Positions 20,134 to 31,739 of a DNA stretch of 64,000 bases are shown piece after piece (position 1 is the stretch's first letter; each line of letters starts with the position of its first letter). The notes under the pieces were generated by a model. It ran no database searches. It was not told where the DNA came from and saw only the letters and a program-made list of their open reading frames with translations. The DNA comes from Corticium candelabrum (taxonomy: Eukaryota; Porifera; Homoscleromorpha; Homosclerophorida; Plakinidae), in the NCBI RefSeq assembly GCF_963422355.1, contig NC_085090.1:1068688-1132687 (forward strand). The letters are read 5' to 3'. A program made the position numbers and the translations under genes.

Positions 20134-21638
20134 AAAAAGTGGTGCGGCCATGGCCGCACCAGCCGCACCGGCTCCTACGGCCCTGCGCAGCTTTCTCATA
20201 ACCGTCGTACCGTCGCGCATGCGATAAGGCATCATCGGTTCTCCCTCGTGAATGATTACATTCGGTTCTTTCGATCGTGATCTGCTCCGCATCGACCTGC
20301 CTTGCGATGAAGAAAGGCTTCTCGCATATCTCTGTGTCTGTTTCCTGCGTTTACTTCTTTTGGGAGGTGGTTCGACAAAGACAGGGTTGTCCTTATCGCC
20401 TGTGTCGAAGTAACTGTGATCTCGGTTAGCCGATAAGGTTGCCTCCGCCCAGTCGGCTGTTCCGGAGGTCTGAAGACTAGTCGTAGCGACGGAGTGGGAA
20501 GAGTCAGCGGAAGGGTTTGTAACTTTGTCATTTACGTGAGGATCGGGCGCACAGTGCGAAGTTTCGTCGGGAGTGCTATCGTCAGCCAGAGTTGGTGCTT
20601 GTGCAGGGAGCCTGCCTTCTTCGTCGTTCTGGGAAGTCAACTCTTCCCCTACCACTTCCTCGGACCCCAGAAGAACGTCCGAGTTGTCCACTGTACAAGA
20701 AGACGAGGGCGCGCCTAGAGAAGCGTCGCGTTTTCCGTCGCCGTCTAGGATGGAGTTGTCTACTTCTAGATATGGCAGTTCGGGTGTGCCAGCACACGAT
20801 CTACCGTCGTACGTCCAGGGCGAGTCGGCTCTCTCGCGCAAGGGATAGGGTTCCGAGGCATTTGCGTCGGCATCCATCTCTGCCTGGTGGTCGTGTGAAC
20901 GAGTGTCCGGCTCGGGACAGTCTCTGACTAAATGTGATGCACTCTTGCATCGATAGCAGTGCCTCACCATTTTTCCGCACACTCTCACTACCAGATTGTA
21001 GTGACCGATCGTGATTAGACTAGGAAAGTCGTCGGCTGAACAATCCTTAAACTTAAATAATCGGAAACACCCGTTTCGATGGTCGGGTGTTTCTTGCTGG
21101 TTAGTCTTCTCGTCGATATGAGTGTGCCCTTCCTGCACAGTATGGAAGTCACGTGACTATCATCCATTTCAAATGGCATCAACAACGTTACTGCTGTGTA
21201 CTGAGTCTTTGGTTTTTGTACGCATTCGCAGGCAAAATGCCTTGATTTGACATCTACTCCGTATGTCAGGAGTGTCTCTTTTGCTGTTTGGTTCTTCAGT
21301 GTGACCTGGTAGTGATGCCGTTGCACTCTGGCAATGCAGCTTACTTCGTCGACGCGTACGTGTTGCAACACCGCCTCTTCTACTTCGTCGTATGATACTG
21401 CGAGGCTTTCGTCTATTCGAATCCTCAGTGACATGTCGCGTACAATGTGCGCCGTCATGTTGACTTTGACGAACACGGGCGCAGTCACTCGTACGGCAGA
21501 GAAACTCTGCGCACAAGATACAAAACGACGAACAGACACGCAACAGACCTGAAACGGTTGGTTGGCTGTCTGTCTGCACGACGTTTCCTCGTAGACTGAG
21601 ACTTCTTGATCACGTGTCACTCGGTCAGACAAAGACAA
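20134..21638 (-). pseudogene. LINE-a ORF1 (Gag-like, CCHC knuckle)
   Basis: This is the nucleic-acid-binding ORF1 protein of the LINE whose ORF2 begins at 17327. An N-terminal part (VAVSYDEVEEAVLQHVRV style region, 21638-21015) and a C-terminal part (21138-20134) overlap in different frames, so one frameshift splits the gene near 21100. A zinc knuckle CYRCKSASHLVRDC lies near 20930. It is followed by a long acidic, Ser-rich region and a basic stretch (KRSKRRKQTQRY). Joining the frame at 20134 to the sequence left of hAT-2 keeps it open for about 50 codons more, to a TAG near 17297. No ATG lies at the far upstream end. Confidence 0.7.
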
Positions 21639-21639
21639 T

Positions 21640-21787
21640 GAATGAAAATTGACGTCAAATGACGCGTTCTTCGTATCAAACAGTAGCTAAAGACGTCAGC
21701 TACTGAAATGTGAACGACAGCTGGAGCGAAAAACTCTCCAAAGCAAGAAAAGACAACAAAATAGGGAGCTCACAGAATACGTGCACA
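21640..21787. other. Short spacer between LINE-a ORF1 and LINE-b
   Basis: About 150 bp with no gene. It is probably 5' untranslated sequence of LINE-a and ends at a TATC microsatellite. Confidence 0.3.
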
Positions 21788-21789
21788 CC

Positions 21790-21833
<44 letters not shown>

Positions 21834-21834
21834 A
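21788..21834. repeat. (TATC)n microsatellite, left of LINE-b
   Basis: About eleven copies of CTAT stand directly 5' of the LINE-b fragment. A second run of the same unit follows LINE-b at 22234-22265. Confidence 0.95.
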
Positions 21835-22232
21835 TATGGCCATGCCTCCCTTGTTCGAGAACAACACAAGAAAGAGAAGTACAAGCAATTTCACCATCCA
21901 GGAGGACAACGTCCAGATGTCATCCCCTTGGTACATGAACATTTTGGGAGATGGGGCAAGGAAGCCATTAACTTCCTCAAGTCCCTAGGGGATCGCTCCA
22001 AGGATGAATATGGTCAATACAACAAAAAGGATTTTATGTCAGTGTCTAGACGCCGGATTAGCGTTGCACTTCAGAAAGGCAATGCTAAAGTTATTCTAAG
22101 GAAGCTGGAAAGACTAATTTATGCTTTTTCTTCGCTTGACCTTGCTTTCACAGACGTTCAGTCTTACGTTCATTAGAATAGACAGCAGTTTTCATTAGTC
22201 TTTTGTGCTAGAGAAAGAAATTATTCAATAAA

Positions 22233-22233
<1 letters not shown>
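21835..22233 (+). pseudogene. LINE-b: 3' end of a non-LTR retrotransposon
   Basis: A plus-strand frame to 22176 encodes a C-terminal segment (GQRPDVIPLVHEHFGRW, KEAINFLKSLGDRS, SVSRRRISVALQKGN) like the end of LINE proteins with a C-terminal nuclease-like domain; the exact family is uncertain. A 3' UTR with AATAAA at about 22226 follows, and the element ends in ATCT repeats. It is 5'-truncated, as most LINE copies are. Its N-terminal frame through the microsatellite (Leu-Ser-Ile-Tyr repeats) is artefactual. Confidence 0.55.

Positions 22234-22265
<32 letters not shown>
22234..22265. repeat. (ATCT)n tail of LINE-b
   Basis: Eight or so ATCT units directly follow the poly(A)-signal-like AATAAAATCTATC. 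Microsatellite 3' tails are common in some LINE clades. Confidence 0.85.
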
Positions 22266-22266
<1 letters not shown>

Positions 22267-22315
22267 GAGCTTCTTTTATTGTTATATATTCGCACAGAAT
22301 ACAACAATAAACGTC

Positions 22316-24260
22316 TTATAAGGCAGGCGGAGTCTTTCCAGGATTGCCATCTCCTGTAACACCGATGATCCCGCCAAGACTAAAAAGGAAACTAAAATGG
22401 GAAGAAATTACATTACAAGCAAGACAAACACTGGAACTACTAGCTTTTCTGTTAATCCAGCAGCGATAGGAACTTCTGCTGACTGCCTGAATGATGTTGT
22501 CAAAAAGGATGTCTATGTCTCGTTTGAACGGCTTACACACTCGGGCCAGTGATCGTTTCGTTTCGGAGAAATGAAACCTCTTGTACCAACAATTAGCTGA
22601 AGCAATTCTGTGTGATAAGAGGTCTTGGCATCCTGCACAAGATGTTTATATTGTAGATGTTTTCTTGCTTTAGTATCTTTCGCCACCGGCTAAAACGGTA
22701 CCGACAATTCAAGGAGTCAAGACTTTTTCAACTTGCGACTGTAAACGACTAAGTCTGGACGCAACGTCGTAATTGCTATTTCGTTCGGAAACTGATAGGG
22801 CAGAGAAGGCAGATCACAAAGAGCTTGATAGTCTGAAGAGATGTTAGACTTGATAAAGTCGTAAAAAAGTGCAAGAACATTGTCATGCCTCTCCTTGTAA
22901 AGACACAGTCTCAACAATTCCGGCAAGCGTTGAGGATATGACAAAGGGACTCAGGTTGCTGACAGAGAGAACACTGGTTGGACTCCGACTTCTTCCACAA
23001 ACAGAGGTTCAGAGCAGTTGGAAGAGTCTCTTGGATAGCATTAAATGCCCACTTGAACAGGTTATCAGGCAGATGCATCACTGATATTGACCACTACACT
23101 TTGCACTAGCACCCTGTACTGACAGTGACGATAAATGACGAAAATGATTCTGACAATTAATCTCAGAAGTTTGTTTCTTGATGAATTTTAGACTTTTTAA
23201 ACAGAACCAGATGTAAGAGAGTGCTCTGCCAAGAAGGCGCCAAGCAAGAATCGAGAGGATGACGACTGTGCTTCGTCACTGATTTTTGCGAAAGCCAAAG
23301 TTCTTAGACAAACATCATCCGACTTGGTAAATCGTAAAAGGCAAGAACACCGGAGACTCTGGAAGAAAACAGAGGTTTGAGGAAGGTGAAATCCACCACG
23401 ATTGGTGTCCAAGAACAAATGGGATACTGCGGCACAGTGAGCAAGTCCAACCCATTTCTTCAGATATCTTCTGACCGCCGTATCAAGATGATTTCGAATC
23501 CAGGAAAGAGGCAGACTAGAAATGCTGAGTAACCAAGCTAGTCGAGGTAACACAGCCTTCTTGTAAAGTTGGCATTTGCTGAGGCGGGACAACGCCGGTT
23601 TGTTGACTGGAGCAAACAGGTAGTTTACACGATCCAGCAGCTCTGACTTGATGACATCACAATACAAGTCGCCAGAAATCGGTAACCCCAGGTATCTGTA
23701 ACTCTTCTTGTCAGTTAGGAATGGGATGGGCTGAGACTGAAGAGTGAGCTGCGGATCGAAAATAGCTGGGCTGGGTTGCCTCCTTCGAGCAAAGCGAGGA
23801 CATTTGCTGACATTAGCTGGAAGTCCAGACCATTCCAGAAACTGGTCAATTCTCTGACACACGAGCTCAGCTTTCTTGATTCCAGGTGTGACAACTGCTG
23901 CATCGTCCGCAAATATCGAGTTCAACAAACCGAGGTCTAGAGATGTAAACTGATATGCACAGCGAGATGCTAGGGGCTCAATTGCATTTGTATACAGATT
24001 CATAACCATGTCAAATATACCCACTGAAGGGATCGCCCTGAAACACGCCCACACCGTAATGAAAATCGCTAGAGCACCGAGAACTTGTCAAAACCGGACC
24101 TCGAAGACCTCGGTATAGATTAGAAACCAGCCTTACAAGCGTGCCATCACAGTGGTAATGACGTAAGACAAAATGAATTAATTTTGTGATCAACGCTATC
24201 GAAAGTATTGCGTAGATCAAGCTAAGGTCTGACTGAGACCGTTGGTGTACTTTAGCATCT
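22316..24260 (-). pseudogene. LINE-c: reverse transcriptase pseudogene
   Basis: Reading down from 24260, the sequence encodes FHYGVGVFQGDPFSG (reverse transcriptase block with QGDP), then in another frame NSIFADDAAVVTPG with the catalytic F-A-D-D near 23900. The thumb region follows (SYRYLGLPISGDLYCD, LSKCQLYKKAVLPRLAWLL). A C-terminal part at 22944-22717 carries LRPDLVVYSRKLKK, and the region 22680-22420 (ISPKRND and DIDILFDNIIQAVSR) resembles a PD-(D/E)XK-type tail. Stops and shifts separate the blocks, so the copy is dead. It lies tail-to-tail with LINE-b and its 5' half is absent. Confidence 0.7.
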
Positions 24261-24890
24261 CTGACCGCAGATACCAGTTTAAACCGGTGCTCCTTGCAGC
24301 CACTGACATCTATATAAAGCTCAAATTGTCTGTGTGTGTGTGTGTGTTCGCGTTCGGCGGCCACGTTGTCTGTTCGTTCGCAACCGAAATCGGCACGCAC
24401 ACTTTGCACGCACAGGGGAAGGTTTGCGTAAAAATTTAAATAATTATGCACCGGGTCCCCTCTCCAGGGGTCGACCCCCGCGTAAAATTTCTCGACGACG
24501 CAAACGCTGCACATTCCAGTTCATTCGAACACACGCCCACACCAACCCTGTGTAGACTGCATGCATCGTCGTCCTTCGCAAAGCTTCGAGCAATCGAATA
24601 TCTCTTGCCGACGAAACTTACTCTTCTAGCGCTTTCGTTTCTCTCCAAATTCTGATTGCATTTGCACCGAATCCGACCTACACGTTTTCTGCAGCAAGCG
24701 CTACACGGGGAGTGTGTCGATTTCTATCAAAACAATCTCAAACAGTAAGATTCGAATTACATCCGGGACCTCGCTACAAAGATTGCACGTGACGTGTCTA
24801 CAGACTAGGCATACAACGTCGACCTCTGTTTCGAAGTGCAACGTCACGATGTAATAATAATAATGTGTTATTTTGCAATACATATAGTTA
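24261..24890. other. Region without a recognised gene
   Basis: The stretch begins with TATATAAAGCTCAAATTGTC and a (TG)8 run and is CpG-rich to about 24700. Short frames on both strands show no family motif; one minus-strand frame near 24800 has two CxxC pairs (CLVCRHVTCNLC) but no wider support. It ends at the hAT-3 target site. Confidence 0.4.
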
Positions 24891-24897
24891 GGTAGAA

Positions 24898-27752
24898 CAA
24901 GGGCGTCACATGGGTCCCAAAAGTGGGGGGGCGCAAATTTGAAGCTGAGATATGTGACGTAATTCATGGCGTCATATATATTAAATTCTTTTTAATATCA
25001 ACATTACAAAAAGTTTACTAACTATTGTAGAGGAAGACGTCTGTCACAAAGAGCACCAAATTGTGAAACAAGATCATCAATATTACTCTCCAGTTCCTTA
25101 GCAATGTCGCATTCGAAGCACATCAGAGCAAGGGACCGGAGGCGCTCGTCAGCCATCCTAGTTCGCAGCCATGATTTTAGTCGCCTTAGAGCAGAAAACG
25201 ACCGCTCTGCAGTTGAAGATGTAGCAGGAATGCAGAGAAACAACTTGAACAGTTTGAAGACTTGGGGAAACAATTCTGTGCAACGGAGAGAAACAAACTG
25301 ACGAGCAAGAGCACCTATGTTGCCGGTCTCCACAACGTCTTTAGAAAAGTGCAGTTTAGAATAATTGTAAAATACTCTTATTTCAGACGTGAACTGAGTG
25401 TTGTCAAAGTCACCTGTGTAAAAGTGTAATATCTCACTCACAAGCGACTGATCTGGCGCCGATAACGAGACTGACTCGGACAACAACTTCTCAATTCCAC
25501 AGAACACACGGTAATCTTTGCTACAAAAGCGTCGAGTTAGGTCTGATACCATGATATCCAATAATTCATAATATGCTTGTCGATAACGTTCTTTTGGTGA
25601 CAGTGGCTGATATTGGGTCGTGCTTCGTTCGTCAATTCGGTGAGAAGGTCGACGAGCTCGAAGGAGAGCTGGTGGAGTCAGGTTTTTTGCTTTACTCTCT
25701 TTCTCCGATGACTGCCAGAAATTCTCAAAACTTTCATTTGTTCTGAAACTTTGTAGAGTAGCAATGACGCTATCAGCTGATCTTTTTGCTGCCTGAAGAT
25801 CTACGTTCTCTCCCTGCAGGTACTGGGATAGATGAGAGATTAATCCTAGTAGAGTGTCTAGAACGGACACATAGAAGAGAAAATTGAATGAAGATACAAC
25901 AGTCAGTAAACAGTGAGCTTCACTTCCGATCGCAGCATCGTCAGAGAGTTCGTCCAGAGCAATCAGAATTGATGCAAACTGTTGCCTAACAGTATGGACT
26001 GCTGCGTGCCTGGAACCCCACCTAGTATGACATGGTCGTTGGAGTACTGCTTGCGGGCCCTTTCCTTCGTTCTGTCTTCGTTGCACATCTTGAAACTTTT
26101 CATGTCTCTTGGCTGATCCTTCAAGTAAATTATAGAGACTGGAAACAGCACCTAGAACGTTTCGCACATCTGTAACGTTCTCGCAGCTGTTTTGAAGACT
26201 GAGGTTCAATCTGTGGGCATGGCAATGCACATATCCAGCTTTCTTCTCGACCTCCTGAAGCCTGGTAGCTAAACCTGAGTGCTTCCCGCACATGCTTGAC
26301 GCTCCATCATAACACTGTGCCCGTACCATAGACATTGATAGGCCCGTCTCAAGCAAAACTTGCGTCAGTTGCTGAAACAGACTTTCTCCGTCAGTACCTT
26401 TTAAAGGCCAAAATCCAAGAAACCTCTCCTCTACATTCAGGCTGTCTGTTACAAACCTTACATTGACAGACATTTGTTCTACCCTTGATATGTCTTGTGA
26501 CTCGTCACATATTAGTCCAAAGAAGCCGCAGTGTTTGACAGCTGTCGTAATTCTCTTCTGAATGTTAGATGCAATGAGTTTCAACATGTCGTTTTGGCTT
26601 TTGGGGCTTACGTAGTGAAAGTTTCCTTCCAAATGGCGTTTTAAGTCAGGGCAGTACCGTGACAGATATTCAAGAAATTCCAGCAGATTTCCTCTGTTGT
26701 GAGAATCTTTAGATTCATCGTGGCCTCTCAATGGGATGTTTTGTCTTCCCATTAAAAAAATTACTTCAAAAATTTTACGTAAATTGCGTCTGTTCAGCTC
26801 TACTTGTGTCTGGTAGGCTGTACTCAACTGTTGCATAACACTTCCTCTGGTTGCATCCTGCTGTTGGCTATTCTTCCACACTCCAACATTTGAAATATGA
26901 CTCAAAGATTCCTCGTGACGCCTCATGTCAGCTACTGCTGACTTCCACTTCCTGAAACCTCTACTCACGAACGCTTGGTCTGGACAACCTTGTTTATCCA
27001 GGTTATGCTTTACTGTCAGCCGACAAGGAAAGCAGAACGCGGAATCCGCTGCAGGGCTGTACTCAAGCCAGCAAAATTGTGTGTACCAGTGTGGTTGAAA
27101 GGACCTATTACAAGTGCCAGATTTCGTCTGAGGAAATTTCCCATGCGGCAGTTCTTTTGCACAAGGTTGATACGGGCCATTGGTCACAGAACAAGCAGTT
27201 GGACCTCGGCAAGGATCAAACGCATGACACACAGAATCTTTCGGGCCAGATTCACTAGCAGTAGTACTAGTAGAGACAGTCACAGTCACGATAGAACTAG
27301 CTGTATCGTCGAACCTTGACGTACAAAAAGATGACAAAGACTTGGAGTGAGACGACTCTGGCTGCAGGGAAGTTCTTGATCTAAAAAAAATTGGCGTGTT
27401 ACTTTTCCATTTCAACAATCCGCGATACGTTGTTAGTGGACCTTAGAAAGGTGGTAAGGAGTTTCTGTCCTTTCCGCTTTGTGTTCTTGTCGCTGCTGAG
27501 GCTGACAGAGCTGCTGCTGTGACAGCTGTCTCCCGCTGACATTTTCCGTATCCGGGTGCTTTAGCCTCGATTTCCAGGCAGTCCTTCATAGCAGTACTAC
27601 ATCTATGCTGAATCAGCTAATTTAGCTAAAGACAAGCTACACTTCTGTTTAATTAACGTTGAAAATAGAATTGACTCAAAATATAGCAAGCCACGCCCTA
27701 AAAAAGTGGGGGGGCTAGCGCCCTCTCTAGCCCCTAAGACGTGACGCCCTTG
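24898..27752 (-). mobile_element. hAT-3: full-length hAT transposon
   Basis: The ends are inverted repeats CAAGGGCGTCAC (24898) and GTGACGCCCTTG (27752), with further G-rich similarity inside. The flanks share GGTAGAA (24891-24897 and 27753-27759), a perfect 7-bp direct repeat; an 8-bp repeat with one mismatch is equally possible. The 2855-bp element carries one complete transposase gene. Confidence 0.87.
25022..27542 (-). CDS. hAT-3 transposase, two exons
   Basis: Exon 1 (27542-27442) starts MSAGDSCHSSSS and ends KLLTTFL plus two bases. A 61-bp intron ending TTTTTTTTAG follows, and exon 2 (27380-25022) continues R-S-R-T-S-L, giving 819 residues with no stop. The donor GTCCAC is weak, but the join restores the frame and supplies a true ATG, which the longer single ORF lacks. 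A TTF zinc finger (FCFPCRLTVKHN, then HEESLSHIS) is followed by the hAT core with ICDESQDISR and AQCYDGASSM for the two Asp. The C-terminal dimerisation block is STAERSFSALRRLKSWLRT with the Glu. Length is standard and the gene looks intact. Confidence 0.85.
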
Positions 27753-27759
27753 GGTAGAA

Positions 27760-28080
27760 TCATATTATTAGCTGATTAAAAAGTGCTCATTTGAAAAATA
27801 TAAAAGTATTTGTCGCTATAGAATTGGTTTAGTACGCTAGCACTGCCTCGAGATTCTCCTTATCTTCCTATTCATTTTCCTCTTTCTCTACCTGTATAGT
27901 GAAAAAATATATTAAGCACAATTCCAGGCGCTCTGTTGTCTTCACGTATACCTCTTGATGGAGACTAGAATTGCGGCGCCTCCAAATTTGTGGCTGAGCC
28001 TGCTGCTGCTGCTTCCGTTGTACGACCCGGCGCAGGTCCTCTTCTTGTTCTCCTTGTTGTTCTTCTTCTTGTTTTTGTTG
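27760..28080. other. Low-complexity stretch between hAT-3 and Gypsy-3
   Basis: Two overlapping minus-strand frames are rich in Gln/Glu or Asn/Lys because of AAC/AAG-type repeats. They join without a stop to the truncated Gypsy-3 integrase near 28080, but no known protein is recognised. A pyrimidine tract followed by CAG near 27890 could be a splice acceptor of an old exon; this is speculative. Confidence 0.3.
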
Positions 28081-31000
28081 TTCCACGGTCTCTCTGGCCA
28101 TGTCCACTTCTGAAGTGGTGTCACGGGTGCGGCACTGCGTGCTGCTTGGCACACTTCGCACGCCTTTCCTCGGGTTTCAATCTCCCTGTCAGACCCGGCC
28201 ACCAACAGAAAGTTCTGGCGACACTTTTCATCCTTGATATCTCCATGGGACCTTCATGAGTTTCGTCTATCAGCTTCTTCCGAAGTATGGACGGGATTAA
28301 TACACGCATTCCCCATAAGACGCAGCCCTGTTCTGTGGACAGTTCGTGACGCCTTGTCCAGTAAGGTTTAAGTCGCTCATCTGTTACATGATCTGGCCAT
28401 CCCGTCATTGTCATGTCGTACACTCTCGCTAAAACTGGGCCTTTTCTGGTGGCCGATCGAATCTCCTTGTTCGTGACAGGCAATTCGTCTACCAGCGAAA
28501 AGTGGAAAATTCCTCCGTCCTTGCTAGGGGTTTCAGCTCCCGTTTCTTGCGGCGTCGGTAGTCTCGAGAATGCGTCCGCATGTTCTAAGTCTGTCTCCTT
28601 TCGGTAAACTATCTCGTTTGAGTATCCGGACAGTATCATTGCTCACCTCTGCAGCTTGTGCCGCTGCCATGGCCGGTACTCTTCGTTTGAGTCCGAAGAT
28701 AGCCGTGAGCGGTTTGTGATCGGTCTCTAAGGCAAATCTCCGACCCCAAATAGATTGATAAAACTATTATGGCCAGTGCTTCGCGCTCTACTTGTGAGTA
28801 ATTCCTTTCCGTGGTTGTCATTCCCAGGGAGGCAAAGGCAATTGGGCGTTCTTTTTGCCCGTCTTGGTGTGATAGTACTGCCCCTAAACCATACGCCGAG
28901 GCGTCGCACGCAAGCTTGACATATTGTAGTGGCATAACACCCGTGCCCCTAAGATCATCTGTTTGCTTTCCTGGAACGCTTTGTCACATTTATCGTTCCA
29001 TAACCACATGCCCTTCTTGTGTCTCAGTTCGTCTAATGGCTGGAGGATTGTTGAAATGTCTGGTAAGAAACGTGAATAGTATCTAAGCAGGCCTAGATGG
29101 CTCGCCAGTTCTGTCACAACTCCCGGTCTGGGCGCCTCCAAGAGTGCCCGTGTCTTTGCCTGTGTTGGACGTATGCCTCTGGAATCTACCACGTAGCCTA
29201 AATACTCTACCTCATCTTGTATATAAGCGCACTTGGATTGTTTCAGTCGGATTCCCTGCCGCTCTAGTTTCGCTAGGACGTTTTCCAGCAACGTCAGATG
29301 CTCTCTCTTGCTTGGTGCCGTCAAAATAATGTCGTCTAAATAGCAGGCTACTCCGTCGAGGCCAGACAGAATCTGGTCCATCGTTCTCTGGAAAATCGCG
29401 GGGGCTGAACTCACACCATAGCTAAGGTTGTTGAGTCTGTAGAGTCCCTTATGTGTGTTTAGAGTGAGGTATTCTTTTGAGGTGTCTTCCACCTCCAACT
29501 GTGTGTACGCATGCGAAAGGTCTAGTGTGGTGAACTGCTTACCTCCAGCTAATGTCGCAAATATATCCTCTGCTGTGGGAAGAGGGTAACGATTCATGTC
29601 TATCAGTTGGTTGAGTGTGACCTTGTAATCAGCACAGATGCGTACCGTTGTGTCTTTCTTCGGTATGTTCACTGTTGGGGTTGCCCACTCCGAATGGTCC
29701 ACCTTACTGACGATCTTGTTCTTCTCCAGGCGGTCTAATTCTGTGGCAATAGCTTCCCTCATAGCATAGGGTGCTGCTCTGTTTTTCCGAAATACTGGCT
29801 TGGCTCCCTGCTTCAAGTGTATTGTTGCCTTTAAATCCTTGATGACGCTGTATCCATCTTTGAACCCTGCCTGGTGTCGCTCGATGATCTTCTCCACCTC
29901 TGTCTTTGGTCCGCGCTCCCCCTTTTATGTCAACGTTGCATACTTTAGACCAGTTAATGCGTATCATTTCCAGCCAAATTCTGCCCAACAGTGCTGGCCG
30001 ATTTCCAGCAACAATCACCAGGGGTAGGTTTCGTTTCTGTCTTTCATATTGCACGGGGAACCGAGCTACTCCTTTTAGCTCTAGTGGCCTTCCATGGTAG
30101 TCTCTCAGTTTCAAATTCGTCTTTTCCAAGGAGTACCGTCGTAGATAGCAATTGTACAGTTGTTCAGATGCTACCGACACTACAGCTCCTATGTCTAACT
30201 CCATTTGAATGGGGTCTTTCCCGACAACCACCTTCACCATGTACTTGGGTGTGGACCAGTTTATGGTGTGAATTTCACCAATGTCCTGGGCCTTCTGAAT
30301 GTAATACATTCCAAATTCATCGGTATCCTCTGCTGTGTCTTGGTCCTCTTCTCTTTCATTACAATCTACCAACATGGTCTCCAACTGTGTCTTGCTCTTG
30401 CAGATGTGTTTGAGGTGGCGCACCTTAGTGCAGCGGTGGCATTTACTCTTCTTGTGCCAGCATTTCTGCGCATCATGTTTACCACCACAACGATAACACT
30501 GTTCTCCCGTATTCATTGTTGGTTTCTTGAACTCTTTCTTTGTCGCTGTGGACACTAGGTAGACGTTTGACTCTCTAGGTTGTGCATGACTAGCTAACTC
30601 AGCGGTGTTCCTTGCGGCTAGCTCCACAGCTTGAGCTAAGTCACACGCTCTCTTGTACGCCAAATCTTTCTCAGACAACAATTTCTTTTGTATTGTGTCA
30701 CTTCGCAGACCACAAACTAACCTGTCACGTAGTGATTCTTCTAAAAACGCTCCGAACTTGCATCCGCTCGCTTTGGTGTTTCAACGCCACGACGTAAGCC
30801 GCGAGGGTCTCTCCTGTTTACTGATCCCGGTGATAGAATCGGAAACGCTCAGCTATCACCAGTGACTGTGGTTTGAAATGGGCCTTTAGCGTGTGCACCA
30901 GTTCTGTGTACGTCTTGGTATTGGGTACGGCTGGTGTTAGGAGATTCCTCAGTACCCCATACTTGCTGGCGCCTATGACTGTCAGTATCACACTTACGCG

Positions 31001-31168
31001 CGATTCGATGGCGTCCGCTTGGTCTGCCGGTGGGATCGTGATTTTATTTGCTGCCATACAATGCTGTAAGCGCTCGAGGTAGACTTTGATGTCTTCTTTG
31101 GACTCGTCAAACTCTTCGATCCTGCCAATAGCAAACATCGTAGACGCCATGCTATCATTACCGATCAC
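28080..31168 (-). pseudogene. Gypsy-3 gag-pol, frameshifted
   Basis: Gag starts at 31168 (MIGNDSMASTMFAIG) and is cut by a stop at 30818. The next frame has CCHC-like knuckles (CYRCGGKHDAQKC, CHRCTKVRHLKHIC) and a protease in which the usual D-T-G reads D-I-G (MELDIGAVVSV), a change likely to weaken catalysis. Reverse transcriptase (29897-28990) has YLDDIILT and is otherwise complete. RNase H shows ACDASAYGLGAVLSH. Integrase breaks off after the zinc finger (GKACEVCQ) because of a frameshift near 28190 and truncation. At least four frame breaks make the polyprotein non-functional. Confidence 0.83.
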
Positions 31169-31208
31169 TTGCGCGGGAAAATGTCAGATTCGTATTTCTC
31201 TTCGCCAA

Positions 31209-31353
31209 TGTAGTATACCAGGACGGAAACAGGTAGAAGTAGCTCCTTGATTCCGCTAGCCGCTAACGGTAATACAGAACTCGAAACTCAACGTGTAACA
31301 ATGTCAGACTACTACATCCGCGCATGCGCAGTTTAGATATCTAATCTACTACA
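31209..31353 (-). repeat. Gypsy-3 5' LTR
   Basis: The 145-bp interval begins TGTAGTATACC and ends CTACTACA, so it has TG..CA ends. On the minus strand TTGGCGAAGAG follows directly, resembling the primer-site region TTGGCGACGAGG after the Gypsy-4 LTR. Only one LTR is present, so the far end is less certain than for paired LTRs. Confidence 0.6.
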
Positions 31354-31739
31354 ATCATCACTACCATTGTAGCATTGAGCAAACTTTAATTGGAGTAAAC
31401 ACAGGGCCGAGGTTAATTCAATGTTCTTGTAATTGTTAGGTGTCTTCGGACAGCGCTGCACTGCTCGCTCATAACAGTAGCATCACCAACAACTATCTAA
31501 ATTTTCAAATCGCTTTAGTCTACAGCGATCTGCTGACTTATACTGGCCAAAAAGTTCCATACAACGTCAGGACGTGTAGCGGCCAGATCTTCATGTTCAA
31601 CGTGAATATTGGCTGTTTTTCATGTGTATCTCTCATTTTGTTTCATTGGTTGCAGCTTCGCTATTCATACAGTCGTTTGTTTATCGATGAAATGTTGACC
31701 TACCAGTGGCAGACAACAGAGCACTTTTGGTCTCAAAGG

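Larger units (their letters stand above)
28080..31353 (-). mobile_element. Gypsy-3: degenerate, 3'-truncated LTR retrotransposon
   Basis: A single 5' LTR (31209-31353) is followed by gag, protease, reverse transcriptase, RNase H and the start of integrase, all on the minus strand. Coding similarity stops inside integrase at about 28080, after WTWPERPW, and no 3' LTR was found. It belongs to a different lineage from Gypsy-1, -2 and -6, closer to Gypsy-4 by gag and primer site. Confidence 0.8.

Noticed and set aside
19924-20280. Long plus-strand ORFs of repeated Cys-Val
   Set aside because: They are translations of the (TG)n microsatellite.
20256-20927. Several overlapping ORFs on both strands in the GC-rich LINE-a ORF1 region
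   Set aside because: They are shadows of ORF1, which has the CCHC knuckle.
21781-22266. CTAT/ATCT repeats as a possible CRISPR array
   Set aside because: Units are 4 bp with no spacers; these are microsatellites in a eukaryotic context.
27868-28205. Gln/Glu-rich and Asn/Lys-rich frames as a host gene
   Set aside because: They are alternative readings of one low-complexity stretch and lack independent support.
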